DNA of 64,000 nt, taken from Vibrio ruber DSM 16370. Its GTDB lineage: Bacteria; Pseudomonadota; Gammaproteobacteria; Enterobacterales; Vibrionaceae. The position numbers were made by a program, and so were the translations under genes. Below, piece after piece: positions 8,613-18,319 of the stretch. The stretch covers positions 47,603-111,602 of the forward strand of contig NZ_FULE01000027.1 of assembly GCF_900163965.1 (NCBI RefSeq). The letters run 5' to 3'. Each line of letters opens with the position of its first letter. Within the stretch, counting starts at the first letter, position 1. The notes under the pieces were generated by a model that made no database searches, was not told where the DNA came from, and saw nothing but the letters and a program-made list of their open reading frames with translations.

Positions 8613-9413
8613 TTAAGTCGAGGGGGATTTCTTGAACTGAACCAGAACTTTACCTTCTTTGGTCAGTACTGCTTTCAGCATATATTCCATCGATAGTGCA
8701 AGTGAGATATTCAGCATGACGAAAATCGCAATCATGATCATAAACTGATATTTGGCGGCAATGATTGGAGAGGCGCCCCCTAAAATTTGTCCCGTCATCA
8801 TCCCCGGCAGAGTGACTAAACCAATGGTTGCCATCGACGCTAAAATGGGTGCATTCGCTTTTTGGATTGCATTTTGAATAAATGGCCGTGATGCATAACG
8901 AGGGGAGGCACCTAAAGAGAGCGCCGCCTCATATTCACTTCTGCGGTCTTGATAGGCACTAAACAGATTTTGCAGGGCAACAATATTGCCACTCAGTGTG
9001 TTACCCATCAACATTCCTGCTAAAGGAATCATGTATTGCGTGTTGTAAAAGGGAACCGGTTGGACGATCAATAAACACAGGACGGCTAGTATGGGGAATA
9101 AACCAATCATCATGCCCGTCATCAACGGGATGATTAAGCGACGTTTCGGCAGATGCGCTTTTGACAGAATTGCGCTCGCGCCCACACCGATAATAATGAA
9201 CAACCAGCAGGTATTCACGATAAGGCTATTGAGTGCGAATAAATATTCCAGATAAATACCGACAAGGCACAGTTGCAGCCCCATGCGGAACACAGAGATA
9301 ACAATATCTTTGCCGATCATCAGATGGTATCGAACACTCATGACGAGCGGAATCAGTAGCGTCAGGCTAAATATTGCCAGCTGCCACCAAGAAATATCAA
9401 TGACACTATTCAT
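8613..9413 (-). CDS. fetB: FetB-type (UPF0014) ABC transporter permease
   Basis: The 266-residue protein is hydrophobic throughout, with about seven membrane segments, and has the UPF0014 layout, including the loop EYEAALSLGASPRYASRPF near residue 160 and LVTLPGMMTGQILGGASP near 200. In E. coli FetB pairs with the ATPase FetA and is linked to iron export and peroxide resistance. No fetA-like ATPase is adjacent: the next gene upstream belongs to the sap operon. It must borrow an ATPase from elsewhere, or the partner has been lost or moved. Function as iron export is family knowledge only. Confidence 0.85.
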   Translation of the reverse strand: MNSVIDISWWQLAIFSLTLLIPLVMSVRYHLMIGKDIVISVFRMGLQLCLVGIYLEYLFALNSLIVNTCWLFIIIGVGASAILSKAHLPKRRLIIPLMTGMMIGLFPILAVLCLLIVQPVPFYNTQYMIPLAGMLMGNTLSGNIVALQNLFSAYQDRRSEYEAALSLGASPRYASRPFIQNAIQKANAPILASMATIGLVTLPGMMTGQILGGASPIIAAKYQFMIMIAIFVMLNISLALSMEYMLKAVLTKEGKVLVQFKKSPST

Positions 9414-9509
9414 TGCAGGCGGTTAAATTAGTGAACGGAATGGCTACTCTATCTGAATTTATCGTATCACCACAACTGGAATCAATAATGCTGACGATGA
9501 TTGTTACTT

Positions 9510-10298
9510 TTACCGGCCGAACTGTTCGACAATCGGTGCATGTCTGGACTGATATAAAGCTTGTTTGAGTTTACCTTGTTGTTGATATTGCAGTAATAAC
9601 TGTTGAAGCAAGGGCTGAAGCACTGAAGGGCTCATGCCGGAAGTAAGCGTCGGTTCATAGAGGAGTTTCAGTAATATGATATCCAAAGGAGACAGGAAAT
9701 CATCGGGGGTTTTGTCATTGAATATCGAAGGGTAAGCCTGCTCCGAATCATTGAATAGCCCAAGTGCCTGAGTCGATTCTTCAATAATACATCCGAGTAA
9801 TTTACCGTGAGAGCGAGCCTGATCGACAGGAATAATCACGGTTGCCCGACGGATTTCATGGCTGTCGGGGTCGAGCTTGACACCAAACATACAGACCGAG
9901 CCATAGATATTGTTTAGGGCTTTTTCCCCCAGCTCCGTCCGAATAATTTTTTGCCACTCAGACTGGCGTGTAAAATACCAAATAAAATTGGCATCGGCAC
10001 GCCGGGCAACAACCGTGATCGGGAGATGTGTCAGTTGGGCGAGGTGAGCCAGATGAAGGCGGGCCATTTCTTCGTGTAATGCCTGATGACCGACATCATG
10101 CCGGAACCACACGCGAATCGGGTGAGACCATTTAGCCAGACGCGGTGCTGTGGTCGATGTAAATTCGTATTCGAGTGCGACATGGAAGAAAGCATTCTCA
10201 ATAAATGCCGGGCGTTCCCATGTCGGCAAGGCTGCGACCACTGTGTGGCTGAAGAACATTATTGTCATCATCAACCCGTACAGTAATCGCCATCGCAT
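9510..10298 (-). CDS. Secreted DUF2927-like protein at the end of the sap operon
   Basis: I take the ATG at 10298, preceded by GGAAGAG, giving 262 residues with a Sec signal peptide (MRWRLLYGLMMTIMFFSHTVVA). The rest looks like DUF2927: a middle region with VVARRADANFIWYF and a conserved GCIIEESTQALGLFND near residue 175. It starts one base after the sapF stop, so it belongs to the sap transcript and probably acts in the periplasm. Its biochemical role is not known to me. The longer reading to 10316 would overlap sapF and bury the signal sequence. Confidence 0.7.
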   Translation of the reverse strand: MRWRLLYGLMMTIMFFSHTVVAALPTWERPAFIENAFFHVALEYEFTSTTAPRLAKWSHPIRVWFRHDVGHQALHEEMARLHLAHLAQLTHLPITVVARRADANFIWYFTRQSEWQKIIRTELGEKALNNIYGSVCMFGVKLDPDSHEIRRATVIIPVDQARSHGKLLGCIIEESTQALGLFNDSEQAYPSIFNDKTPDDFLSPLDIILLKLLYEPTLTSGMSPSVLQPLLQQLLLQYQQQGKLKQALYQSRHAPIVEQFGR

Positions 10299-10299
10299 A

Positions 10300-11097
10300 T
10301 TACTCTTCCGTCCCAAACTCTGGGATGCGACTGAAATGACTTTCGATCATCCGTTGTGTGACGATATGTTGCGGATTCGAAAGGACATTTTCGGTATAGC
10401 CGGATTCAACCACTTTCCCCTCATGCATGACGATGACTTTATCGGTGATATGTTTAATCACACCAAGGTGCTGGGAAACATAGACAAAAGAAACCCCCAT
10501 TTCGTCCTGCAGTTCCATCAGGAGGTTAATGATCTGCGACCGCATCGCCATATCGAGACCATTTAATGCTTCATCGGCCACAATAATAGATGGCTGCAAA
10601 ATGAGTGCTCTGGCGAGACACACCCGTTGTTTTTGCCCTGTAGCCAGCATCTGAGGATAGAAATAGGCATGTTCGGGGAGCAAGCCAACCCGTAACAAGG
10701 TATCTTTCACCCGCTTCTGGCGAGCGTCGGCTAACATTTCGGTATTCCGCTTCAGTGGCCCTTCCAAAATGCGTCCGATCTGAATTTTAGGATTCAGTGA
10801 TGTATTCGGATCCTGAAAAATCATGCGGATGAGCTTACATCGGGTCGCGTAATCTTTATGCGCCAGACGTTCGCCATTGACTCTGATTTCTCCCGTTGTC
10901 GGTTCGACCATTCCCGATAACATGCGGGCAAGCGTTGACTTGCCCGAACCGTTTTGTCCGATAAATCCAATGGTTTGACCGGCTTCCAGTGTGAAATCAA
11001 CCGACTCGACAGCATGATGAATCTTTTTCTTAAACAAGCTGGGACGAGTGATAAAAGTCTTGGATAAATCAGAAACTTCTAACAGCGGAATCGTCAT
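10300..11097 (-). CDS. sapF: Peptide ABC transporter ATP-binding protein SapF
   Basis: The 265-residue ATPase has Walker [10 protein letters not shown] near residue 48, a Q-loop in [12 protein letters not shown], a variant signature [15 protein letters not shown] and Walker [12 protein letters not shown]. The DEALN in place of DEPT, and the ATGQKQR signature, are also features of enterobacterial SapF. It would pair with SapD to drive the SapBC permease, which is linked to uptake of antimicrobial peptides and, in E. coli, to potassium transport and putrescine export. It overlaps sapD by four bases (ATGA). Confidence 0.93.
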   Translation of the reverse strand: MTIPLLEVSDLSKTFITRPSLFKKKIHHAVESVDFTLEAGQTIGFIGQNGSGKSTLARMLSGMVEPTTGEIRVNGERLAHKDYATRCKLIRMIFQDPNTSLNPKIQIGRILEGPLKRNTEMLADARQKRVKDTLLRVGLLPEHAYFYPQMLATGQKQRVCLARALILQPSIIVADEALNGLDMAMRSQIINLLMELQDEMGVSFVYVSQHLGVIKHITDKVIVMHEGKVVESGYTENVLSNPQHIVTQRMIESHFSRIPEFGTEE

Positions 11098-12089
11098 TGT
11101 GTCTCCTCCATATTCAGCGGGTAGTGGCAGGAGTATTTATGATTCTTAATCCAGCGACTTTTCGGCATCTCAACACACTGGCGTTGCGCATAAGGGCATC
11201 TTGGACCCAGTCGGCAACCAATTGGCAGATGTTGCAGTGGTGGAATTGATCCCGGCAGTGAGTTCAATTTCTGCTTATGCGGGATGGATGAACTGAAATC
11301 CGGCATGGCCGTCAGTAGGGCGACCGTATATGGGTGTTTCGGCGTTGCCAGAATATTATTCGTCATTGCAGACTCGATTGACTGACCACAGTACATTACG
11401 GTAATCCGATGCGCCCATTGTGTAATGGTGGTCAGGTCGTGTCCGATTAACAAAATTGTTGTGTTATTGACCTGATTCATCCGACTTAACAAGCGCAAAA
11501 TCTGCGACTGTGTGATTGGATCGAGGTCGTTGGTCGGTTCATCTGCTATCAACAATTTGGGTTGGGTCGCAATCGCCATTGCGATCATAACTTTCTGACA
11601 TTCACCGTCAGTAATTTCATAAGGATAGCTTTTTAAAATACGATGGTGATCTTTAATCCCGACTTTATGCAGTAAAGCAATGGCTTGCTTTTTACGCCAT
11701 GAAAACCGTTGCCACCATGAGCCTTTAAATGTGTGAGACGGGATGGATTCGATCAACTGTTTGCCGACTTCATCTGAAGGGTCAAGACATGTTGAAGGTT
11801 CCTGAAAGATCATGGCAATATCCCGGGCGATCACTCGTCGTCGTTCCCGCGGCGTCAGTTGCAGCAAATCGATATTGCCCAGCCTCATCCGGTCAGCGGT
11901 AATTCGCCAGTTTTCTTTACATACACCGACAATAGCTTTGGCTACAAGGCTTTTACCTGAACCTGATTCACCGACCAAACCACGAATTTCACCTTCACTC
12001 ATGGTCAGACTGATGCGATCAACCGCTTTGACAAGCCCCTGCGGTGTATCGATTTCAATCGTCAGATGACGAATATCCAGTATTGGCAT
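11094..12089 (-). CDS. sapD: Peptide ABC transporter ATP-binding protein SapD
   Basis: The 331-residue protein has Walker [16 protein letters not shown] near residue 40, a degenerate signature [15 protein letters not shown] instead of LSGGQ, Walker [11 protein letters not shown], and a C-terminal oligopeptide-ABC extension with Cys residues ([15 protein letters not shown]) typical of OppD/DppD relatives. The same odd signature occurs in enterobacterial SapD, so it is a family trait. It overlaps sapF by four bases and sapC by one, indicating strict operon coupling. Confidence 0.93.
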   Translation of the reverse strand: MPILDIRHLTIEIDTPQGLVKAVDRISLTMSEGEIRGLVGESGSGKSLVAKAIVGVCKENWRITADRMRLGNIDLLQLTPRERRRVIARDIAMIFQEPSTCLDPSDEVGKQLIESIPSHTFKGSWWQRFSWRKKQAIALLHKVGIKDHHRILKSYPYEITDGECQKVMIAMAIATQPKLLIADEPTNDLDPITQSQILRLLSRMNQVNNTTILLIGHDLTTITQWAHRITVMYCGQSIESAMTNNILATPKHPYTVALLTAMPDFSSSIPHKQKLNSLPGSIPPLQHLPIGCRLGPRCPYAQRQCVEMPKSRWIKNHKYSCHYPLNMEETQ

Positions 12090-12976
12090 TATTCGACCCC
12101 CTCATTGAGTGATTGACGAGCACCTTCACCCACAAGATTGACAATAATCACCGTAAACATGATTGTCAAACCGGGGAGTACCACCGTCCAAGGTGCGAGA
12201 TAAAGCAGTTCTACGGAGTCCCCGAGAATCGCGCCCCACTCAGAAGTGGACGATTGTGCCCCTAATCCCAGAAAGCCCAGAGAGGTGATATCCAAGATAG
12301 CAACCGTCATGGCGAAGTTAATCTCTAACACCAGGGTTGATAAGATATTGGGTAAAATAGAATACCAAAGCAGGTAAATATCTTTTGCCCCATCCAGTCT
12401 GGCGGCCATAATGTAATCTTTTCCGACTTCATTATGGACAGCGGTATAAGCTGAACGAATAAACCGGGGAATCAGCGCCAGCCCGATTGCCAGCAGAATA
12501 TTGGATTCACCTACGCCAAGAATCGCGACAAAAATAATCGCGAGCAGCAGTGATGGAATTGACATGATGGTGTCCATCAGGTGATTCAAAATACTCGAAA
12601 GCAATCCGGAGGTCATCCCTGCCGAGATACCGATAATCGAACCGACACAGGTAGCGAACAGAGTCAGCAGTACCGCATTACCAAAAGAGTGCCGGGCTCC
12701 TTCAATTAAACGAGACAAAATATCCCGGCCGAGATCATCGGTACCAAAGAAATATTCGACTGAGCCAGCCGGATCCCAAGAAGGAGGAACGAGCAAATGA
12801 CTGGTATGTGCTTGAGGATCATGTGGGGTAATCCAAGGCGCGAAAACAGTAATAATGATCAAAGCAAGCAGGCACCATAGCCCGAACATTGCCAGATTGT
12901 TGTTACGAAAACTTCGCCAGAACCGCTCGAACTGGGTTGGGATATGCTCTTCCTGATAGATATTATTTGTTAGCAT
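12089..12976 (-). CDS. sapC: Peptide ABC transporter permease SapC
   Basis: The 295-residue inner-membrane permease has an N-terminal cytosolic leader, a first membrane helix near residues 30-50, and a binding-protein-dependent transport domain with the EAA-type loop near residue 195 ([20 protein letters not shown]). [18 protein letters not shown] before it is typical of DppC/OppC-like subunits. It overlaps sapB by 14 bases and sapD by one. Confidence 0.93.
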   Translation of the reverse strand: MLTNNIYQEEHIPTQFERFWRSFRNNNLAMFGLWCLLALIIITVFAPWITPHDPQAHTSHLLVPPSWDPAGSVEYFFGTDDLGRDILSRLIEGARHSFGNAVLLTLFATCVGSIIGISAGMTSGLLSSILNHLMDTIMSIPSLLLAIIFVAILGVGESNILLAIGLALIPRFIRSAYTAVHNEVGKDYIMAARLDGAKDIYLLWYSILPNILSTLVLEINFAMTVAILDITSLGFLGLGAQSSTSEWGAILGDSVELLYLAPWTVVLPGLTIMFTVIIVNLVGEGARQSLNEGVE

Positions 12977-13925
12977 ACCAAGCTTTCCTTACGAACGGAT
13001 TAATCAGGGCACCGAGCAAATCAGATAAAATGTTGGCGGTAAGCACAAGGGTTGAAACTGAAATTACACCGGCTTGAATCGAAACTAAGTCTTCATTGGC
13101 TAAAGCATCCAGCAGCCATCTGCCAATCCCCGGCCAGTTAAAGATAGATTCGGTGATAATCGCAAATGTCAGCATAGTTGAAAGCTGGACACCAAACTTA
13201 GGAATAATCGGCGGAATTGCATTACGTAGTACATGTTCTCTGATTATTTGATATTGCGAGAGGCCGCGGATTCTTGCGACCCGGATATAGTTCTGATTCA
13301 TGACCTCTGCGACAGATGTCCGCATTAAGCGGATGACCTGAGTCGTCGGTGCCAACGCCAGTACGGTACAGGGGAGTATCAGGTGAGAAATGACACTTTG
13401 CAGAATCTGAGGGCGGTAGACACTTTCGGACATAAAAGCATCAATTAATGCAAATCCTGTTACATGCTTAATATTATACAGCAGGTCATAACGGCCGGAG
13501 ACCGGAAAAATTTCGTAATTCAGCGAGAACACCAGCAGCAACATCAGTGCAATCCAATAGATCGGTGCAGAGTAGCCACACATGGATACAAAAGAAATGA
13601 CAGTGTCGATCCATTTTCCCTGTTTCATACCGGCAATTGTCCCGATTGGGATGCCGATCATTAATGAAATCATAAAGGCAAACAGACAAAGTTCCAGCGT
13701 GGCCGGAAAGACAATAGCTAATTCATCAATGACGGGTATTCCTGAGCGGTTGACGCCAAAGTTGAGTTGGCTGATTTCAGACACATAAGTGAACCAACCT
13801 TGCCAGAAACTCTCTAGTGCCCAGTGAGAATAAGGGTCGAATCTAAGAATACTGTATCCGACCAGCGTCAGAATCAACAGCGTAATGACAAAGAGGTTAA
13901 ATTTACGGATTGAGTAGAGAAGCAT
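12963..13925 (-). CDS. sapB: Peptide ABC transporter permease SapB
   Basis: The 320-residue DppB/OppB-type permease has about six membrane helices and the EAA-type loop NYIRVARIRGLSQYQIIREH near residue 220, followed by the LRNAIPPIIP turn seen in this family. It starts at the sapA stop (TAATG overlap), so its translation depends on sapA. It forms the membrane channel with SapC. Confidence 0.93.
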   Translation of the reverse strand: MLLYSIRKFNLFVITLLILTLVGYSILRFDPYSHWALESFWQGWFTYVSEISQLNFGVNRSGIPVIDELAIVFPATLELCLFAFMISLMIGIPIGTIAGMKQGKWIDTVISFVSMCGYSAPIYWIALMLLLVFSLNYEIFPVSGRYDLLYNIKHVTGFALIDAFMSESVYRPQILQSVISHLILPCTVLALAPTTQVIRLMRTSVAEVMNQNYIRVARIRGLSQYQIIREHVLRNAIPPIIPKFGVQLSTMLTFAIITESIFNWPGIGRWLLDALANEDLVSIQAGVISVSTLVLTANILSDLLGALINPFVRKAWYANK

Positions 13926-15547
13926 TATTTTATCCTCTCAACCATATTAAAAGGCTGTACATTGAATGGACTGAGCTGAAAACCAGTCAATGAGTCATTA
14001 TATGCCTTAAATTGCATTCCGTGGGCGATCGGAATGACCGGGAACTCTTGGTTAATAATATTTTGGGCCTGTTTGTAAAGGTTGAGGCGGTAACGATGAC
14101 GGTCAACCTCTAAGGCAAGATTCAGGAGAAAATCAAAGTCTTCATTGCACCATTTAGAGAGATTGATACCTTCTTGTCTCGCATCACAAGAGAGAATTGG
14201 ACGCAGAAAACTATCCGGATCTCCGGTTCGTCCTGACCAGCCGGTCAGATATAAATCCACATCAGCGTAATCGGAGCGATTTTGTCGGTCAATCCGCTCT
14301 TCGGGGACAAGGTGAAGCGTTATGCCAATATCTTTCAGGTTTGCCTGAATGAGCTCCGCCGTTTTACGTGGGCTCGGATTGTAAGCGGTCGGTTCGAGTG
14401 GCACCAACATGGAAAGTTCCAATCCGTTACTGAACCCGGCATCACGAAGCAATCCTACAGAATAACTACGATCATAACGCACCTGAACCGCATCTTTTTG
14501 ATAGGCCCAAGATGTCGGGGGAAGAATGTTATAGGCAATTCTGCCGGTGCCATAATAAACCGAGTCCAAAATGTTCTGTCGGTTAATGGCAAAACTCAGC
14601 GCTTTACGAACGCGGGGATCACTGATCGCCGGGTGAGTGGTATTTACCGCAATAAACGAGACATTCATGGCGGGGGTAGAGCTGAGCGAAATATGCTTTT
14701 GCTGTTCGATGATCGGAATTTGGCTTGAGATCGGTGTGCTGAGGACATCGCACTCATTACGCAGTAATTTTGCCAGTGTTCCTGTACCACGCTGGGCAAT
14801 ATCAAACACAACCTGTTGCATTTTTGGCAGCCCTTTCCAGTAGAGTGGATGTCTTTTTAGCCTGATGAAGTCGCTTACCTGCATCTCATCAAGATAGAAA
14901 GGACCGGTACCGACAGGATGGGTGTCGATCATCGCTTTCTCATCTGCGTAAACCAGTTGATCGGCATACTCTTTCGAGAGAATAACAGCATGAGTCGTGG
15001 CGATATTTGCCAGAAAACTATTGTCAGGTCGTCGTAAGGTGAATTGCACGGTATAGGGATCCAGTGCATCAACACTTTTAACCAGATGTTTGAAATTAAT
15101 ACCGGCAAACCACGGATAACTACTGTTTCCGACATTATGAAATGGATTGTATGAACTCAGGATGCGATCAAAGCTAAATACAACATCTTCAGCATTCAGA
15201 TTACGGGATGGGCTAAACCACTTCGTCTGTTGAAAAGACACATGATGACGGAGGTAGAATGTATACACTGTGCCTTGTTCATTCACCGTCCAACGTTCAG
15301 CCAGATTGGGTGAAGGACGTTGCGTTTGGGGATCAAGAACGAGCAGCGTGTCATAAATTTGGGGGCCGAGGGATTCAGCAGTAATGCCACTATCAACCAA
15401 TTGAGGGTTAAGTGTATCCGGCGTACCTTGCCCACAATAGACGAAGCCTGTCTGTCTGATTTCGCTATGATCGGTATTCTGGTCATTACAGCCTGTTAAG
15501 AGTCCCAGACCGCAGAAACTCAAGGTGAGTTTTATCAGTATTTTCAT
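13925..15547 (-). CDS. sapA: Peptide-binding protein SapA, predicted lipoprotein
   Basis: The 540-residue solute-binding protein (family 5, DppA-like) delivers peptides to SapBC. The N-terminus MKILIKLTLSFCGLGLLTGC ends in a lipobox (LTGC), so it is probably anchored by lipid, not free in the periplasm. The mature part shows the family pattern: PDTLNPQLVDSG, AERWTVNEQGTVYTFYLR, and DPRVRKALSFAINRQNIL near residue 320. It is the first gene of sapABCDF plus the DUF2927 gene. The 121 bases upstream separate it from pspF, which reads the same way. Confidence 0.92.
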   Translation of the reverse strand: MKILIKLTLSFCGLGLLTGCNDQNTDHSEIRQTGFVYCGQGTPDTLNPQLVDSGITAESLGPQIYDTLLVLDPQTQRPSPNLAERWTVNEQGTVYTFYLRHHVSFQQTKWFSPSRNLNAEDVVFSFDRILSSYNPFHNVGNSSYPWFAGINFKHLVKSVDALDPYTVQFTLRRPDNSFLANIATTHAVILSKEYADQLVYADEKAMIDTHPVGTGPFYLDEMQVSDFIRLKRHPLYWKGLPKMQQVVFDIAQRGTGTLAKLLRNECDVLSTPISSQIPIIEQQKHISLSSTPAMNVSFIAVNTTHPAISDPRVRKALSFAINRQNILDSVYYGTGRIAYNILPPTSWAYQKDAVQVRYDRSYSVGLLRDAGFSNGLELSMLVPLEPTAYNPSPRKTAELIQANLKDIGITLHLVPEERIDRQNRSDYADVDLYLTGWSGRTGDPDSFLRPILSCDARQEGINLSKWCNEDFDFLLNLALEVDRHRYRLNLYKQAQNIINQEFPVIPIAHGMQFKAYNDSLTGFQLSPFNVQPFNMVERIK

Positions 15548-15668
15548 TTTAAAAGCGAATATATAAAGCGGGGCTTATTAAGCCACGGTAATCTGCCTCA
15601 AACAAGCGGCTAATTTACCACTTTTATATAGGGGAACCAATGAAAAACACAGTGAATTGATTCATAAC

Positions 15669-16718
15669 TTACTCATTTTTGGTTGTGAGTTGATGTTTTC
15701 GGATGAGACCTCTTAGTTGATGATAGCTTAATCCTAGCAGCTGAGCGGCATTTTTTTGATTATATTTAGCTTCTATCAGTGCCTGTGTAATTACGTGACA
15801 CTCTTGTGTGTCTACCCATGATCTGAAATTAAGGGGAAATACGATATCATTTGTGTGCTGGGTATCTTGACGGGTTGGCGGAGTCTGCACCGTGTGAATA
15901 TCCGTTTCCTCAGTGGCTCTGACAGCGCTGTTGTTGTCGCAAGATGCCGGCCACTGGTGTTGAAATGGATTCAGTACCAACTCGTCAATAGGATGCTCGA
16001 CTGAACGATGTTGGTAGACTGCGCGTTCAACCACATTTTTTAACTCCCGGATATTGCCGGGCCAGCGATAGCTGAGTAATTTGTCACAGGCTTGCTGACT
16101 AAATCCCGGAAAGTAGGGGAGTTCGATTTCATGACACATCCGTATGGCATAGTGTTCGGCAAGCAGGAGAATATCTTCGGGTCTTTCCCGGAGTGGTGGC
16201 AGATGAATAATATCAAAAGCTAACCGATCCAATAAATCGGCGCGGAATTCGTTGCGTTCAGCCATGGAGAGTAAGTCACCATTGGTTGCACAAATCAGGC
16301 GCACATCGGTTTTGAGCGTTTTTGAACCGCCGACCCGCTCATACTCCCCGTATTCAATCACCCGCAACAGTTTCTCTTGAACATTCAGGGGGGCGGCTGC
16401 GAGTTCGTCAAGAAAGAGGCTACCATGTTCTGCCCGTTCAAAGCGGCCTTGGTGACGTCCTTTTGAGCCGGTAAAAGAGCCTGCTTCATGGCCGAACAGT
16501 TCAGAGTCAATGACACCTTCGGCGAGTGCGGCACAGTTGAGCGAAATCATCGGATGTTCCCATCGCCGGGATAAATAATGGATACGCTGAGCAATGAGTT
16601 CTTTACCGGTGCCCCGTTCTCCTAAAATCAAAACCGGTCGGTTGATTTGCGCCAGATGAGATGCTTTTTCCAGCACAGCCAGAAAATGAGGGGATTCACC
16701 AATCAGATTAATTTCCAT
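15669..16718 (-). CDS. pspF: Phage shock protein operon activator PspF
   Basis: I use the ATG at 16718, giving 349 residues starting MEINLIGESPHFLAVL as in known PspF; the longer frame to 16811 would add an unrelated leader. It has only the sigma-54 AAA+ domain and a C-terminal Fis-type helix-turn-helix (NQKNAAQLLGLSYHQLRGLI), with no receiver or GAF domain, as expected for PspF, which PspA restrains directly. Walker A GERGTGKE and Walker B GSLFLDELAA are present. The sigma-54 contact loop reads GSFTGS where the canonical form is GAFTGA. It diverges from pspABC. Confidence 0.93.
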   Translation of the reverse strand: MEINLIGESPHFLAVLEKASHLAQINRPVLILGERGTGKELIAQRIHYLSRRWEHPMISLNCAALAEGVIDSELFGHEAGSFTGSKGRHQGRFERAEHGSLFLDELAAAPLNVQEKLLRVIEYGEYERVGGSKTLKTDVRLICATNGDLLSMAERNEFRADLLDRLAFDIIHLPPLRERPEDILLLAEHYAIRMCHEIELPYFPGFSQQACDKLLSYRWPGNIRELKNVVERAVYQHRSVEHPIDELVLNPFQHQWPASCDNNSAVRATEETDIHTVQTPPTRQDTQHTNDIVFPLNFRSWVDTQECHVITQALIEAKYNQKNAAQLLGLSYHQLRGLIRKHQLTTKNE

Positions 16719-16839
16719 GAGTTGTTCCAATATGCAAACAGTGGTCAGATTAACCAAAAAGTGGTCATAAATACAAATATCATTGAAGATGATGACGGGG
16801 GTTGTTATCAATTGTTTGATTTTTATGGATTTTTAAATA

Positions 16840-16855
16840 TGGCACAGGTTTTGAA
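16840..16855 (+). promoter_or_regulatory. Sigma-54 promoter of pspABC
   Basis: TGGCAC (-24) and TTGAA (-12) are separated by five bases, close to the TGGCAC-N5-TTGCA consensus; the -12 C is replaced by A. It lies about 70 bases before pspA and downstream of the divergent pspF start, the expected arrangement for a PspF-activated promoter. Confidence 0.85.
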
Positions 16856-16927
16856 TAGTCTGAACAGGTATATCACATAAACCAATTCACATGAACCAAT
16901 ATAGCGTGTAAGCAAAAGGAGCATCAT

Positions 16928-17602
16928 ATGGGCATTTTTTCCCGATTCGCAGATATTGTAAATTCGAATATCAGTGCATTACTTGATAAAGCCGAAGACC
17001 CTGAAAAAATGATTCGTCTGATTATTCAGGAGATGGAAGACACCTTAGTGGAAGTCCGTAGCCATTCGGCAAAAGTGCTGGCCGACAAAAAAGAGCTGCT
17101 GAGAAAAATAGAGTCACTTGAAAGCCAGATTGAAGAGTGGACGCAAAAAGCTTCTCTGGCGTTGACCAAAGAGAGAGAAGATCTCGCTCGCGCTGCATTA
17201 ATTGAAAAACAGAAGTTGCAGGAGATGGTCAAAGGGTTAAAAACCGAGTTTACATTGGTTGAAGAAACACTTGATAAACTGGCGGATGAGATCACGAAGC
17301 TAGAAACTAAAATTACCGAAACCAGAGCCAAGCAGAAGGCGATGATGATTCGTGCGCAAACTGCGGGAAAGCGGCGTGATGTCCAAAAGCATCTGCAACA
17401 GAACCGAACCGATGAAACGATGGCAAAGTTTGATCAGTTTTCAAGACGGGTCGATGAACTTGAAGCTGAAGCCGATCTTTACGCGCAAACCGGGCAGGGA
17501 AAGAATTTGGATCAAGAGTTTGCCGAACTTCAGGCACAAGATGAAATTGACAGTGAGCTGGCGAAGTTGAAACAGGCGCTGAAAAAAAATGAATCAGAAT
17601 AA
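16928..17602 (+). CDS. pspA: Phage shock protein A
   Basis: The 224-residue protein starts MGIFSRFADIVNSNISALLD, the amphipathic membrane-binding helix, followed by long coiled-coil helices (about residues 25-185) rich in Lys and Glu, as in the ESCRT-III-related PspA/IM30 family. It holds PspF inactive in unstressed cells and forms membrane-protecting assemblies during envelope stress. AAGGAG lies before the ATG. It is the first gene of pspABC behind the sigma-54 promoter. Confidence 0.97.
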   Translation: MGIFSRFADIVNSNISALLDKAEDPEKMIRLIIQEMEDTLVEVRSHSAKVLADKKELLRKIESLESQIEEWTQKASLALTKEREDLARAALIEKQKLQEMVKGLKTEFTLVEETLDKLADEITKLETKITETRAKQKAMMIRAQTAGKRRDVQKHLQQNRTDETMAKFDQFSRRVDELEAEADLYAQTGQGKNLDQEFAELQAQDEIDSELAKLKQALKKNESE

Positions 17603-17614
17603 TAAGGAATAACC

Positions 17615-17854
17615 ATGTTAGTGATGCTTGTTTCTGTGCCACTGATCGTCTTTATGGTGGTGGTGGCACCTCTGTGGCTTATCCTTCACTATCGGAGTAA
17701 AAAACGCTCGGAAGGTGGTTTGAGTCAGGAAGACTACGAACAGTTGGCGGCTTTGTCGGCAAAAGCTGACTCGCTGCAACAGCGTGTTCATACGTTAGAA
17801 AAAATTCTCGATGATGAGACGCCAAACTGGAGGTCACATTATGAAGAAACATAA
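17615..17854 (+). CDS. pspB: Phage shock protein B
   Basis: The 79-residue protein has one N-terminal membrane helix (VSVPLIVFMVVVAPLWLILH) and a cytosolic leucine-zipper-like tail (AALSAKADSLQQRVHTLEKI). PspB and PspC sense membrane stress and release PspF from PspA. It begins 12 bases after pspA with ATAAGGAA before the ATG and overlaps the chosen start of pspC by 14 bases. Confidence 0.93.
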   Translation: MLVMLVSVPLIVFMVVVAPLWLILHYRSKKRSEGGLSQEDYEQLAALSAKADSLQQRVHTLEKILDDETPNWRSHYEET

Positions 17855-18233
17855 ATCTCTGTACCGGGATCCACGCCATGGCAAAATTTCAGGGGTTTGT
17901 GCCGGTCTCGCCAATTACTTTGAGCTGGAAGCATGGCTAGTCAGAATCATCGTATTGTCAGCCACGTTATTGGGCGGTGGATTCTTGGTGATTCTGGCTT
18001 ATATTGCGCTCAGCTTAATGTTAGAAAAACAGCCGGAAGATTATGAGCAGACGGTTCAGATGCAACGTGATCACAAGCTGAAAAGTCGGCCATGGAAGCA
18101 GGGGGCTTCCGCACATCAGCTGATCAATAATTTAACGCAGGAACTTGATAAAGTTGAAATGAAAGTCTGTCGGATTGAGGCTTACGTAACATCAGATGCG
18201 TTCAAAGTTAATAAGGCATTTCGGGATTTATAA
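17841..18233 (+). CDS. pspC: Phage shock protein C (PspC-domain membrane regulator)
   Basis: The ATG at 17841, preceded by GGAGG, gives 130 residues. The PspC domain follows at once: SLYRDPRHGKISGVCAGLA, then LVRIIVLSATLLGGGF and a membrane helix (LVILAYIALSLML). The C-terminal part is helical and ends FKVNKAFRDL. The longer frame to 17811 lacks a ribosome site and family similarity. No pspD or pspE follows; the next gene is the convergent metC. Confidence 0.93.
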   Translation: MKKHKSLYRDPRHGKISGVCAGLANYFELEAWLVRIIVLSATLLGGGFLVILAYIALSLMLEKQPEDYEQTVQMQRDHKLKSRPWKQGASAHQLINNLTQELDKVEMKVCRIEAYVTSDAFKVNKAFRDL

Positions 18234-18271
18234 GCTATCGTCAGGGGCGGGTTACCAACCGGTTTCAGAGC

Positions 18272-18297
18272 CTCCGGTGTTGTATTCAACACCGGAG
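18272..18297. terminator. Perfect 11-pair hairpin between pspC and metC
   Basis: CTCCGGTGTTG and CAACACCGGAG flank a TATT loop. The genes on either side converge, so this can end both transcripts, although no long T-run follows on either strand. Confidence 0.6.
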
Positions 18298-18319
18298 AAC
18301 GCCTGGTCAAAAAATCGTT

